Shown here piece by piece: positions 1-8,596 of a DNA stretch of 38,092 bases; position 1 is the stretch's first letter, and the number at the start of each line of letters is the position of its first letter. The notes beneath the pieces are model-generated. The model was not told the DNA's origin and made no database searches. It saw only the letters and a list, made by a program, of their open reading frames with translations. Source of the stretch: Muribaculaceae bacterium (GTDB lineage: Bacteria > Bacteroidota > Bacteroidia > Bacteroidales > Muribaculaceae); assembly GCA_017620885.1 (NCBI GenBank), contig JAGAUF010000118.1, positions 1-38,092 on the forward strand, given 5' to 3'. Position numbers and translations under genes: made by a program.

Positions 1-465
1 CACTTTAGCGGGATACGAGCAGGCACCGATAGAACCGGGGGCGCGGAGACGGTTGTTCTGGCCGTGAGTAGACTGGCCGACACCACCGAAGCCATGACGT
101 TTTACAACGCCCTGGAAACCTTTACCTTTGCTTGTACCGACAACATCGACGAATCCACCCTCTTGGAAAATTTCCACGGTGATTTTGTCACCGAGGGCGG
201 GGACAGTGTCGAACGATTTGAACTCGGCCAAGTATCTTTGCGGAGCTACACCTGCTTTCTTGAAGTGACCGGCTTCGGGCTTCGTAGTGTGCTTCTCTTT
301 CTTCTCGATGAAGCCTACCTGAACAGCCTCGTAACCATCTTTTTCAAGGGTTTTGATCTGAGTAACTACGCAAGGACCTACTTCGATAACAGTGCACGGA
401 ATATTTTTTCCGTCGGCACTGAAAACGGATGTCATTCCGATTTTCTTTCCTAATAATCCTGGCAT
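1..465 (-). CDS. rplC: 50S ribosomal protein L3, C-terminus cut off by window edge
   Basis: The minus-strand frame starts at the ATG at 465-463 and stays open to base 1, giving the first 155 residues of a protein usually just over 200 long. The N-terminus [20 protein letters not shown] is the typical Bacteroidetes L3 start, with the GMT segment shared by all bacterial L3. L3 binds 23S rRNA early in large-subunit assembly and lies near the peptidyl-transferase centre. It follows rpsJ in the S10 operon, as expected, but the 156-base spacer is longer than I would expect and is strongly structured (separate entry). The missing part is only the window edge, not a gene defect. Confidence 0.95.
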   Translation of the reverse strand, partial: MPGLLGKKIGMTSVFSADGKNIPCTVIEVGPCVVTQIKTLEKDGYEAVQVGFIEKKEKHTTKPEAGHFKKAGVAPQRYLAEFKSFDTVPALGDKITVEIFQEGGFVDVVGTSKGKGFQGVVKRHGFGGVGQSTHGQNNRLRAPGSIGACSYPAKV

Positions 466-488
466 TTCTTTAATTGTTTTAAAAAGCG

Positions 489-589
489 GGAGGGAATGCG
501 CGGGTGCCGCGCACCCTCCATATTTAAATTTTTGTTGTTGTTTTAATTATTGTTTCGAGCATTTAGCTCCGGTGGGATAAAAACCACCG
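489..589 (-). promoter_or_regulatory. Structured rpsJ-rplC spacer with terminator-like hairpin
   Basis: Read on the minus strand, the spacer holds three consecutive stems. The first pairs 584-589 with 570-575 (CGGTGG/CCACCG). The second pairs 566-569 with 557-560 (GAGC/GCTC). The third is a 13-bp stem with a two-base bulge: 514-519 with 489-494 (GGAGGG/CCCTCC), plus 507-513 with 497-503 (TGCGCGG/CCGCGCA), around a 3-base loop. Three bases later comes a run of five T (485-481), 16 bases before the rplC start. The last element looks like an intrinsic terminator or attenuator inside the operon. S10-operon attenuation by L4 is known in E. coli, but there it sits ahead of rpsJ. Regulation here is inferred. 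Confidence 0.6.
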
Positions 590-621
590 TTGGTGTAAGC
601 CTGACAGATTGTTACTCGTCA

Positions 622-927
622 TCAGACTTTGATGGAAACATCGACGCCGGAGGGCAATTCGAGTTTCATCAGAGCGTCTACGGTCTTCGAGGTGGAGCTG
701 TAGATGTCGATGAGGCGCTGATAGGAAGCGAGTTCAAACTGTTCGCGGCTCTTCTTATTAACGAAGGTGGAGCGATTGACAGTGAAGATGCGCTTGTGAG
801 TGGGCAGGGGGATAGGACCGCTGACCACGGCGCCGGTGGATTTGACAGTCTTGACGATCTTCTCGGCGGATTTATCGACGAGGTTATGGTCGTAAGATTT
901 GAGCTTAATTCTGATTTTTTGACTCAT
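622..927 (-). CDS. rpsJ: 30S ribosomal protein S10
   Basis: The 101-residue product begins [20 protein letters not shown] and contains [20 protein letters not shown], the long-loop segment of S10 that reaches into the head of the 30S subunit. Length and sequence are typical of Bacteroidetes S10. S10 (NusE) also takes part in transcription antitermination with NusB and NusG. The start lies 20 bases downstream of the fusA stop, so the two are surely cotranscribed. The structured spacer to rplC follows the stop directly. Confidence 0.97.
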   Translation of the reverse strand: MSQKIRIKLKSYDHNLVDKSAEKIVKTVKSTGAVVSGPIPLPTHKRIFTVNRSTFVNKKSREQFELASYQRLIDIYSSTSKTVDALMKLELPSGVDVSIKV

Positions 928-947
928 AGGTATATCTGTTGGCTTAA

Positions 948-3071
948 TTATTTAATTAAATCTACACGACCCTGAACTTCCGTAAGGACGTTCTTGGCAA
1001 TCGAAGAGGATACTTCGGCGTAGTGGCTGAAGGTCATCGTGGAGGTAGCGCGACCTGAAGTGATGGTACGGAGGGCAGTCACGTAACCGAACATCTCGGC
1101 GAGCGGTGCCTTTGCCTTAACGATACGAGCACCGGAGCGGCTCTTTTCCATACCTTCTACCTGACCGCGACGCTTGTTGAGGTCGCCGATCACGTCAACC
1201 ATTGACTCCTCGGGAGTCACTACCTCAATCTTCATAATAGGCTCCATAAGCACCGGACCTGCCTTCTCAGAACCCTTCTTGAAGGCCTGAATTGCGCAAA
1301 GCTCGAATGAGAGCTGGTCGGAGTCTACGGGGTGGAAGCTACCATCGAGGAGCGTCACCTTGAGGCGCTCAACCGGATAACCGGCGAGAACACCGTTCTT
1401 CATAGCCGTCTGGAAGCCCTTCTGAACTGAGGGGATATATTCTTTGGGGACATTACCACCCTTAACCTCGTCGATGAACTGGAGGCTGCCGTCGAAGTCT
1501 TCGTCAGCCGGCTCGATACGTACGATGATGTCGGCGAATTTACCACGACCACCGGTCTGCTTCTTGAATACCTCGCGAAGCTCAACGGGCTTGGTGATAG
1601 CTTCTTTATAAGTAACCTGAGGACGACCCTGATTACATTCTACCTTAAACTCGCGACGGAGACGGTCGATGATGATATCGAGGTGAAGCTCACCCATACC
1701 TGAGATGACGGTCTGTCCTGTCTCTTCGTTGGTCTCAACGCGGAAAGTCGGGTCTTCTTCAGCGAGCTTCTGCAGACCGACGCCGAGCTTGTCGAGGTCT
1801 TTCTGCGTCTTGGGCTCAACTGCAATACCGATAACGGGATCGGGGAATTCCATCGACTCAAGCACGATAGGAGCATCTTCAGCACAGAGCGTATCGCCCG
1901 TGCGAATATCATTGAAACCAACACCGGCACCGATATCGCCGCAGCCGATGAATTCTTTCGGGTTCTGCTTGTTGGAGTGCATCTGGAACAGACGGGAGAT
2001 ACGCTCTTTCTTACCGGAACGGGTATTGAGGACGTAGCTACCGGCGTCGATTTGACCGGAATAAACGCGGAAGAAGCAAAGACGACCTACGTAGGGGTCG
2101 GTAGCGATCTTGAACGCGAGTGCACACATCGGTGCTTCGGGAGACGGTTCACGCGTGATGATGCTGTCGGGATCGCCAACGGCGTGACCCTCAACTGCAC
2201 CGGCATCTTCCGGAGAAGGAAGATAAGCGCAGACAGCGTCGAGGAGCGTCTGTACACCTTTGTTTTTGAAAGAAGAACCGCAAATCATAGGATTAACTTC
2301 CATCTTAAGCGTTGCGGTGCGGATAGCTCTCTTAATCTCCTCCTCTGTGATTGTAGAGGGATCGTCGAAGTATTTAGCCATGAGATCTTCATCGAACTCA
2401 GCGATGGTCTCAAGCATTTTATCGCGCCACTCTTCTGCTTCGCCAACGAGATTGGCGGGAATTTCCTCAACGCTGTATTCGGCACCCATCGTCTCATCGT
2501 GCCAGAAGATGGCCTTCATACTGATAAGATCCACTACGCCTTTGAATGTTTCTTCAGCGCCGATAGGAATCTGAATGGGGAGCGGATTTGCACCGAGGAT
2601 TTCGCGCACCTGACGCACTACTTCAAAGAAGTTAGCGCCGGAACGGTCCATTTTGTTTACGTAACCGATACGAGGTACGTTGTATTTGTCAGCCTGACGC
2701 CAAACGGTCTCTGACTGCGGTTCAACACCACCCACAGCGCAGAAAGTAGCAACGGCGCCGTCAAGGACACGGAGCGAACGCTCTACCTCGACCGTAAAGT
2801 CGACGTGTCCCGGAGTGTCGATGAGGTTGAACTTATATTTTTCACCATTATAGTTCCAGAACGTCGTAGTAGCGGCAGACGTGATGGTAATACCGCGTTC
2901 CTGCTCCTGCTCCATCCAGTCCATTGTGGCGGCGCCATCATGAACCTCACCGATCTTGTGAGTCAGACCGGTATAGAAGAGAATACGCTCTGAGGTTGTG
3001 GTTTTACCGGCATCGATGTGGGCCATAATGCCGATATTTCTTGTGTATTTAAGCTCGTCGTGTTTAGCCAT
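948..3071 (-). CDS. fusA: Elongation factor G
   Basis: The 707-residue GTPase drives tRNA and mRNA translocation on the ribosome. Visible GTPase motifs are AHIDAGKTT (residues 17-25, G1), [15 protein letters not shown] (G3) and NKMD (G4). Domains II to V follow, ending in the [20 protein letters not shown] region of domain V. Length agrees with canonical EF-G of Bacteroidetes. It lies between rpsG (11 bases upstream) and rpsJ (20 bases downstream), the normal str-operon position without a tuf gene. This is the housekeeping copy, not the divergent EF-G2 paralogue some Bacteroides carry elsewhere. Confidence 0.98.
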   Translation of the reverse strand: MAKHDELKYTRNIGIMAHIDAGKTTTSERILFYTGLTHKIGEVHDGAATMDWMEQEQERGITITSAATTTFWNYNGEKYKFNLIDTPGHVDFTVEVERSLRVLDGAVATFCAVGGVEPQSETVWRQADKYNVPRIGYVNKMDRSGANFFEVVRQVREILGANPLPIQIPIGAEETFKGVVDLISMKAIFWHDETMGAEYSVEEIPANLVGEAEEWRDKMLETIAEFDEDLMAKYFDDPSTITEEEIKRAIRTATLKMEVNPMICGSSFKNKGVQTLLDAVCAYLPSPEDAGAVEGHAVGDPDSIITREPSPEAPMCALAFKIATDPYVGRLCFFRVYSGQIDAGSYVLNTRSGKKERISRLFQMHSNKQNPKEFIGCGDIGAGVGFNDIRTGDTLCAEDAPIVLESMEFPDPVIGIAVEPKTQKDLDKLGVGLQKLAEEDPTFRVETNEETGQTVISGMGELHLDIIIDRLRREFKVECNQGRPQVTYKEAITKPVELREVFKKQTGGRGKFADIIVRIEPADEDFDGSLQFIDEVKGGNVPKEYIPSVQKGFQTAMKNGVLAGYPVERLKVTLLDGSFHPVDSDQLSFELCAIQAFKKGSEKAGPVLMEPIMKIEVVTPEESMVDVIGDLNKRRGQVEGMEKSRSGARIVKAKAPLAEMFGYVTALRTITSGRATSTMTFSHYAEVSSSIAKNVLTEVQGRVDLIK

Positions 3072-3082
3072 TGTAAAGAATC

Positions 3083-3559
3083 TTAGAATCTAAAGTGAGC
3101 GAATGCGCGGTTAGCCTCAGCCATACGGTGCATATCTTCTTTACGCTTGAATGCGCCACCCTGGTCGTTGTAAGCGTCCACGATTTCAGCTGCGAGCTTG
3201 TCGGCCATAGTCTTGCCGCCACGCTTGCGAGCGAAGATGATAAGGTTTTTCATCGAGATAGACTCTTTACGGTCAGCACGGATTTCGGTAGGAACCTGAA
3301 AAGTAGCACCACCGACGCGGCGCGACTTAACCTCTACCTGGGGAGTTACGTTCTCGAGAGCTTTTTTCCAGATTTCGAGAGCGGTTTTTTCTTCATTGGG
3401 GAGTTTATTCTTCACAGTCTCAAGAGCCGTGTAGAAGATAGTGTAGGCGGTGTTCTTCTTTCCGTCGAACATCAGATGATTGACGAATTTCGTCACTCTT
3501 ACATCATGGAAAACAGGATCGGGAAGGATCACTCTTTTCTTTGGTTTTGCTTTTCTCAT
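3083..3559 (-). CDS. rpsG: 30S ribosomal protein S7
   Basis: The open frame extends upstream to 3646, but the true start is the ATG at 3559-3557, giving [19 protein letters not shown] and the 158 residues usual for Bacteroidetes S7. S7 nucleates assembly of the 30S head and contacts the exit-site t[23 protein letters not shown] and [15 protein letters not shown] are family hallmarks. It is second in the str operon, followed after 11 bases by fusA. In E. coli, S7 represses its own operon by binding the rpsL-rpsG spacer. The 204-base spacer here contains a strong stem that could do the same. Confidence 0.97.
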   Translation of the reverse strand: MRKAKPKKRVILPDPVFHDVRVTKFVNHLMFDGKKNTAYTIFYTALETVKNKLPNEEKTALEIWKKALENVTPQVEVKSRRVGGATFQVPTEIRADRKESISMKNLIIFARKRGGKTMADKLAAEIVDAYNDQGGAFKRKEDMHRMAEANRAFAHFRF

Positions 3560-3607
3560 TTGAGTTAGTTTAATGTTTTTTGAGTTTGGCTGCTTTTTCG
3601 AATCTTC

Positions 3608-3639
3608 AACCTCGGGAGTGCAAGAACTTGACCGAGGTT
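3608..3639 (-). promoter_or_regulatory. Inverted repeat in rpsL-rpsG spacer, candidate S7 site
   Basis: AACCTCGG at 3608-3615 pairs perfectly with CCGAGGTT at 3632-3639 around a 16-base loop. It lies about 50 bases ahead of the rpsG start in the transcribed spacer. No T-run follows on the minus strand, so it is more like an RNA-binding or regulatory stem than a terminator. Its position matches the S7 autoregulatory region known from E. coli. The equivalence is inferred. Confidence 0.4.
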
Positions 3640-3763
3640 TACTCAACCGGATCGTCAGCGGGTCACCATTTAGACCGTGAGGATCAATTAGCCATCCAGA
3701 AAATCAAAAACGATGTTTTGTTTTGTGATTTAAGCGGACCAAGCCGCAGTAAGAAATGGCTGC

Positions 3764-4147
3764 TTATTTTTTAGCTGCCTTGGGACGTTTTGCTCCGTAT
3801 TTTGAACGGCGCTGCGTTCTTCCCTGTACGCCGGCGGTATCGAGAGTACCACGAACGATGTGGTAACGTACACCGGGGAGGTCCTTAACACGGCCGCCAC
3901 GCACCATAACGATGGAGTGCTCCTGAAGGTTGTGACCTTCACCGGGGATATAAGAGTTGACCTCTTTACCGTTGGTGAGTCTCACACGGGCCACCTTACG
4001 CATGGCGGAGTTAGGCTTCTTAGGGGTAGTGGTGTACACTCTGACACAAACGCCACGACGCTGGGGGCAAGAGTCCAGAGCAGGCGATTTGCTCTTATCT
4101 TGGAGAGCGACGCGTCCTTTTCTTACTAATTGCTGAATTGTAGGCAT
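3764..4147 (-). CDS. rpsL: 30S ribosomal protein S12
   Basis: The frame could open at 4225, but the conserved start is [12 protein letters not shown] at 4147, giving 127 residues. S12 guards decoding accuracy on the 30S subunit. The loop [10 protein letters not shown] (K43 counting Met) and the loop [13 protein letters not shown] (K88, with D89 as the RimO methylthiolation site) are intact, so the usual streptomycin-resistance substitutions are absent. It is the first gene of the operon rpsL-rpsG-fusA-rpsJ-rplC, with a promoter about 140 bases upstream. The C-terminal KKYGAKRPK-type basic tail is shortened relative to some phyla but normal here. Confidence 0.97.
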   Translation of the reverse strand: MPTIQQLVRKGRVALQDKSKSPALDSCPQRRGVCVRVYTTTPKKPNSAMRKVARVRLTNGKEVNSYIPGEGHNLQEHSIVMVRGGRVKDLPGVRYHIVRGTLDTAGVQGRTQRRSKYGAKRPKAAKK

Positions 4148-4285
4148 TCTTAGTATCTGTTTATGTAATTTGTGTTTGTTATCTAATTTTACTGAGGCCT
4201 GCCACACACCGCAAAACACACCCAATCAACTGTTATACAGTAAATTAGGGCGAGTCCGGAGGCGCTTTGTCCTCAAATTGCGATG

Positions 4286-4317
4286 CAAAGTTACTATTTT
4301 TTAGCGGTTTACGCAAG
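4286..4317 (-). promoter_or_regulatory. Bacteroidetes-type promoter of the str operon
   Basis: On the minus strand, TAACTTTG (4293-4286) matches the -7 consensus TAnnTTTG, and CTTG (4317-4314) stands 20 bases upstream as a one-mismatch -33 TTTG. Transcription would start near 4279, leaving a leader of about 130 bases before rpsL. Confidence 0.65.
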
Positions 4318-4339
4318 AAAAACGGCAAAAAAGTTACAA

Positions 4340-4445
4340 TTATTTTTTCGCTTTCCCTCCTCCCAATTCTCCTCCGACTCTCTTCCCCTCTCTCCTAATT
4401 CACCCTCTCTCCTGCTCTACCTATCCCCACAATTCAATCCTGCCA
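4340..4445. other. Pyrimidine-rich intergenic tract, no gene
   Basis: Within the 434-base gap between rpsL and the GlmU-like gene, this stretch of the plus strand is nearly all C and T with repeated CTC and TCC units, so it is purine-rich on the strand of both neighbouring genes. No convincing coding frame is seen. It lies upstream of the str promoter and downstream of the GlmU-like gene's terminator. Confidence 0.5.
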
Positions 4446-4494
4446 CGTACTTCCCAATTGAATTTCATCTAAGAAAAAGGACAATATAAGGAGC

Positions 4495-4525
4495 AAAAAA
4501 AAGCTCCCGAAATGGAGTTCGGGAG
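4495..4525 (-). terminator. Intrinsic terminator of the GlmU-like gene
   Basis: On the minus strand CTCCCGAA (4525-4518) pairs perfectly with TTCGGGAG (4511-4504) around a 6-base loop, followed after C by eight T (4502-4495). It lies about 55 bases after the stop of the gene ending at 4582. Confidence 0.9.
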
Positions 4526-4581
4526 TAGCATTTTATATCGCCGGCCTTGTATCAGGCCGGATTCTGACTATGCAGCCGGAA

Positions 4582-5790
4582 TCAGGAGTGTTTATAATGC
4601 GATGCGGTCTCGAAGACGCTCTCAAACATACGACGGTCGGCGTCGGTGAGGGGAACGTTGCGGCGCGCCATTACTCTTTCGGCAATCTGACAGAATTTTT
4701 TGAGGGGAACATCGGTCATTCCTCCGGCAGGAGAACCTTCGGAGAAGCCGGGGATGAATGTGCAGGGAAATCCGGATCCGTGGATGTTTACACCTACACC
4801 TATTACAGTAGCGGTGTTAAACATTGTGTTGATTCCGGCTTTGGAGTGGTCGCCCATGATGAGTCCGCAGAATTGCAGATCCGTCCGCATAAAGGAGTGG
4901 GAGGGGTAATTCCACACCCTAATCTTGGTATAGTCGTTTTTGAGATTGGATGCGTTCGTTCCGGCGCCGATGTTGCACCACTCCCCTATTACGGCATTTC
5001 CGAGATAACCGTCATGGGCTTTATTTGAGTAACCGAAGATGACGGTATTATCGACCTCTCCACCTATTTTACAGTAAGGGCCGAATGTTGTGTCGGGATA
5101 GATGCGTGCGCCCATTTTGATTTTGACGTTGTCGCATAAAGCGATTGGTCCTCGAAGGGATGCGCACTCCATAACGGCAGCGTTTTTACCTATATAAATA
5201 GGGCCGCCGGTGACGTTAAGGACGCAGGCGGTTAGTTCGGCACCCTCTTCGATGAAAACAGAGGGGAGACCGTCGGGGAGCTTGTGGTCGCCGATGAGCG
5301 TGGATCCGTCGGGGAGTTTCTGCGACTTTCTACCCTTTACGATGAGGGCGTAGTCGTCGCGGATAGCCTTCCCATTGAGGCGGAAAATATCAAAGGGATA
5401 AACGATGACATCGAGGTCGTCATTGTAATCGATTTTGGAATAGTTGGCCGACAAGAAGTCGCAATAAGCGACGCGAGCGGCCATCATTCTCTCCTTATAG
5501 AATAGAGCCTCACCGGGGTTGAGGGCGAGAAGAGCCTTAATGAAATTGTCGTCGGGAATAACGGAGCCTCTGACGTATATCGCATCTTCCGCCTCGACGA
5601 ATGGGAATTTTTCGCGCAGATGGTCTGCGGAGAGATATGAACAGGATACGTTGAGCCGACGCTCCCATTTCTCGCGTATTGTGAGGATACCGATGCGGAA
5701 TTCAGCGACAGGGCGTGTATAGGATAGCGGCAGCAGGTCCGCGTGGGATTTTTCTGTATCGAAAAGAACGATATTCAAAGGTCTGTCCAT
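4582..5790 (-). CDS. GlmU-like bifunctional UDP-GlcNAc pyrophosphorylase/acetyltransferase
   Basis: The 402-residue protein resembles the alternative GlmU of Bacteroidetes: a nucleotidyltransferase-like N-terminal half (MDRPLNIVLFDTEKSHADLL onward) and a left-handed beta-helix from about residue 190 to 350, with hexapeptide repeats (GPIYIGKNAAVMECASLRGP; GEWCNIGAGTNASNLKNDY). The family is thought to make UDP-N-acetylglucosamine from glucosamine-1-phosphate for peptidoglycan and lipid A. It stands alone with its own promoter and a strong terminator. The nucleotidyltransferase half lacks the classical GlmU LxxGxGTRM loop, as is normal for this family, so the substrate is inferred from the family. 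Confidence 0.85.
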   Translation of the reverse strand: MDRPLNIVLFDTEKSHADLLPLSYTRPVAEFRIGILTIREKWERRLNVSCSYLSADHLREKFPFVEAEDAIYVRGSVIPDDNFIKALLALNPGEALFYKERMMAARVAYCDFLSANYSKIDYNDDLDVIVYPFDIFRLNGKAIRDDYALIVKGRKSQKLPDGSTLIGDHKLPDGLPSVFIEEGAELTACVLNVTGGPIYIGKNAAVMECASLRGPIALCDNVKIKMGARIYPDTTFGPYCKIGGEVDNTVIFGYSNKAHDGYLGNAVIGEWCNIGAGTNASNLKNDYTKIRVWNYPSHSFMRTDLQFCGLIMGDHSKAGINTMFNTATVIGVGVNIHGSGFPCTFIPGFSEGSPAGGMTDVPLKKFCQIAERVMARRNVPLTDADRRMFESVFETASHYKHS

Positions 5791-5856
5791 AGGAACGTAA
5801 ATTCATCGGGCGAAGCCGGGGGAATGCCGAAATTGCCCACAAATTGAAAATCTGTG

Positions 5857-5888
5857 CAAAAGTAATGATTTTTCGCGAAGCCACCAAA
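5857..5888 (-). promoter_or_regulatory. Promoter of the GlmU-like gene
   Basis: Minus-strand TACTTTTG (5864-5857) matches TAnnTTTG, and TTTG (5888-5885) lies exactly 20 bases upstream. Predicted transcription start is near 5850, about 60 bases before the ATG. Confidence 0.75.
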
Positions 5889-5976
5889 GAATCACAAGAA
5901 AAACACTCTTCATATAGGTAGTCTATAATAGCAAATAAACGCTAATATACTTTCAGCCAGTTCGAGTTATGATTGT

Positions 5977-8364
5977 TTATAAATCAGCAGAGTATGGGAG
6001 CGTTTTTATAAACTTCTCCATAAACTCCCAGTCCGGCCTACCATTGCAGTCTACGGGAAGACGAATTTTTGTTCTCCTGATAGTCGACATAATAAATGCT
6101 CTCCCATAACAATACCTAAAACGTTCCATATTTATTACGGAGACGATGAACATTGCTCTCAATTTATTCAGATATGAAGAGCGGAGAACCACTATATGAT
6201 CTCCGCAAATAAAGTCATTTTCCTGATAATATACAGTTGCAGTTGTATCTCCGATGGTAATGGCATTCCCTTTTTCATAATTTGCAAAGTTATCATTTTC
6301 GACGCATCCTTTCACGCCATTATTTACATCAGTTCTTGTGACATAAAGCACTGAAGAAGCCGTAAATGTTGAATTAAAAGTCAAATCCTGTGCATTATAT
6401 GCCTTACCTTTATATATTTTCTCGAAGATTTCACTGATTTCAAACCATTTCCATTCACCTGCCGAAAGTGGAATTGATTCAGACACATCGGGAAGATATT
6501 TAATACTTGACGTATTCATATTATACGCAATTTTAAATGCAATATAGTCTCGCACTGTTTTTTCAAATTGCGATTTAGAAATTGAATTATATTGTGTTTT
6601 CATATACGCTTCAGCGCACCATTCGTCGCTCGAAGACACATGACGCATTACACTTTTACCTTCAACTTCTTTTCTGTTTTTATACAAATACAACCACTCC
6701 CGTTTTATATCTTTCCAATTACCATGAACATCTATACGGCCAAGCCTTTTACGTTTCTCAAAACCGTCATTTTTAAAATACCCGAAGAATGTTTCTTTAT
6801 CTTTCTGATGGGGCTTATGAGCAGAAAACACCATAACACAGGTAACAACACTTTTATCTGAATTATAAAAAAGCTCTTCCGGCATTGAAAAGACTGCCTC
6901 AAGAGTATGTTTTTGCAATAACTCTTTTTTTAAAGCACCGATTTTGCCATTAGTAGAAATAGCACATTGCATAGGAACAATAGCGACACATATCCCCCCT
7001 TCCACCAACGCTTCCAAATTCCATTTGACAAATTCCAATTCTTCTACATCTTTCTTTTTGTCAGCTTTATATGGAGGATTCAACATTCCCACTGTCGGCC
7101 TTAGATATTTTCCTTCATTTTGACGCTGCTTTACCTCCTCTATGATAACAGGATTAAGACCATTATCGAAATATATGTTAGTCTTCCCATCGCCATGTAT
7201 CGCCATATTTGAAGCAGCTAGGCAGTACATCTTGTCAGCATATTCTATTCCTATCAATTGGTCTCGTTTTATGGATTCTATGATACTCCTATCACCCTTT
7301 GCATCATCAATCATCTTACTCATAGCCGCTATCAGGAATCCGCATGTGCCAGTACAATTGTCAAATACAATAGAATTCTTATTGACATCTGCTACATCCG
7401 CGAAAAATTCCGTTATATGTGTCGGCGTCAAAACAACACCCAAATCATTACTAGTATTGGCATATCTCAAAAAAGCAATGTACAGTTGGCCCAAGACATC
7501 ATAATACCTATTTGTCTTCTTAAAGTTATCGATATTCTCTTCCATATCAACAATTAGCCCACGCAAATCCTTACTATCGTCAGAGAACATCCCTCTGACA
7601 GTTGCATATTTCGATTTCAGAACCTCAATCTTTTTATCACCTACTTTTTCTTTTTTAAACCAATCCAACACATCGTTCACCATATTATTGGCCAGTATCT
7701 GCTGATTATCTTCCAACTTATAGTAATTCTTAAACTTAGGCTGACGAAGCGCCAACAATATACAGCTGGCAAGAATACAACGTTCCGCTTCGTCTATCTT
7801 CATAGTATGAAGACGGGTATTGAGCACTCTTGTGTAATCCAACAGCTTATCATAGTCTTGCCTTTTTTTCTCTTCTGAATTATTTAAACCATTATAGTAA
7901 TCAATCGGAGAGAGCAATTGATCCCGAAAGTAGGGAAATGCCTTAGGCTCATTTTTCAAATGTAAAAAATGAGAAATTTTCAAGTCTCCTTTATTTACTC
8001 CGCTTATGGCAATTGCAAGGACGTCAAATGATTTAGATAGAAACGATGCATACAACAAGACTCCATCGACAGCAAAATCGGCATAATGCTTTTTATCCTC
8101 ACTTTCGTGATACCTCTTGTCTGCTTTATTTTCTATTACGATAATGAAGTTCGCATCCTTTTTAAATTGTATGATAAAATCAGGATATCCCTTACCACCG
8201 CCTTGTTTAGATGCATGACGCAAAAGCTTGTCTATCGACGGATTGGAAGATGACTGCTGTTCTATGATTACATCTATTTCATATTGAATGAAATGATCTC
8301 GAACAATATTATCGGTTATGACTTCTTTTCTGCCTCCTTTAATATTGCTATTAATTTGTTTCAT
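5977..8364 (-). CDS. Single-chain restriction-modification enzyme (type IIG-like: nuclease, m6A methylase, one specificity domain)
   Basis: The 795-residue protein reads as three fused parts. Residues 1-130 hold a PD-(D/E)XK nuclease signature, P61-D62 followed by VIENK (E78, K80). Residues about 290-600 are an HsdM-type N6-adenine methyltransferase, with motif I FDNCTGTCGFL (334-344) and motif IV NPPY (429-432). Residues about 635-795 resemble one type I/IIG target-recognition domain, starting EWKWFEISEIFEKIYKGKAY. It would methylate its site and cut unmodified DNA. The motif I glycine pattern is unusual (Cys341 where Gly is common). No separate HsdS, HsdR or methylase gene is adjacent. The gene is far more AT-rich than its neighbours, which suggests horizontal acquisition. 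A pure methyltransferase with a decayed nuclease cannot be excluded. Confidence 0.85.
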   Translation of the reverse strand: MKQINSNIKGGRKEVITDNIVRDHFIQYEIDVIIEQQSSSNPSIDKLLRHASKQGGGKGYPDFIIQFKKDANFIIVIENKADKRYHESEDKKHYADFAVDGVLLYASFLSKSFDVLAIAISGVNKGDLKISHFLHLKNEPKAFPYFRDQLLSPIDYYNGLNNSEEKKRQDYDKLLDYTRVLNTRLHTMKIDEAERCILASCILLALRQPKFKNYYKLEDNQQILANNMVNDVLDWFKKEKVGDKKIEVLKSKYATVRGMFSDDSKDLRGLIVDMEENIDNFKKTNRYYDVLGQLYIAFLRYANTSNDLGVVLTPTHITEFFADVADVNKNSIVFDNCTGTCGFLIAAMSKMIDDAKGDRSIIESIKRDQLIGIEYADKMYCLAASNMAIHGDGKTNIYFDNGLNPVIIEEVKQRQNEGKYLRPTVGMLNPPYKADKKKDVEELEFVKWNLEALVEGGICVAIVPMQCAISTNGKIGALKKELLQKHTLEAVFSMPEELFYNSDKSVVTCVMVFSAHKPHQKDKETFFGYFKNDGFEKRKRLGRIDVHGNWKDIKREWLYLYKNRKEVEGKSVMRHVSSSDEWCAEAYMKTQYNSISKSQFEKTVRDYIAFKIAYNMNTSSIKYLPDVSESIPLSAGEWKWFEISEIFEKIYKGKAYNAQDLTFNSTFTASSVLYVTRTDVNNGVKGCVENDNFANYEKGNAITIGDTTATVYYQENDFICGDHIVVLRSSYLNKLRAMFIVSVINMERFRYCYGRAFIMSTIRRTKIRLPVDCNGRPDWEFMEKFIKTLPYSADL

Positions 8365-8401
8365 AATATTATAACTTAAATGGCTTAATCTATTAATTGC
8401 G

Positions 8402-8433
8402 CAAATATACTAATAAATATTGAATCATACAAC
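8402..8433 (-). promoter_or_regulatory. Promoter of the restriction-modification gene
   Basis: Minus-strand TATATTTG (8409-8402) fits TAnnTTTG, with GTTG (8433-8430), one base off TTTG, 20 bases upstream. The leader is under 40 bases. Host-type promoter elements imply the gene can be expressed. Confidence 0.6.
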
Positions 8434-8508
8434 TCAGAAATAAATTAACCCGAACTATTTCTGGGACGGACAAGTCTTAACTCGTATCATAAAGAAGGAA
8501 TCGAGGTA

Positions 8509-8540
8509 TTTGGAAGAGTCAGGAAAAAATGCTAATTTTG
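8509..8540 (+). promoter_or_regulatory. Promoter of the Xaa-Pro aminopeptidase gene
   Basis: TTTG at 8509-8512 and TAATTTTG at 8533-8540 are separated by 20 bases, a perfect Bacteroidetes promoter. The ATG lies about 50 bases past the predicted start. Together with the promoter at 8402-8433 it makes the 232-base gap a divergent promoter region. Confidence 0.85.
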
Positions 8541-8596
8541 CGCGGGAGAAGAGAGGGGGCAATGATATGAAATCAAAATAACAAAACAATACCACC

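Noticed and set aside
8365-8400. AT-rich partly palindromic stretch beside the restriction-modification gene, considered as a dif or attachment site
   Set aside because: The arms are imperfect, no second copy was found at the other border (5791-5976), and the sequence is simply an AT-rich leader.
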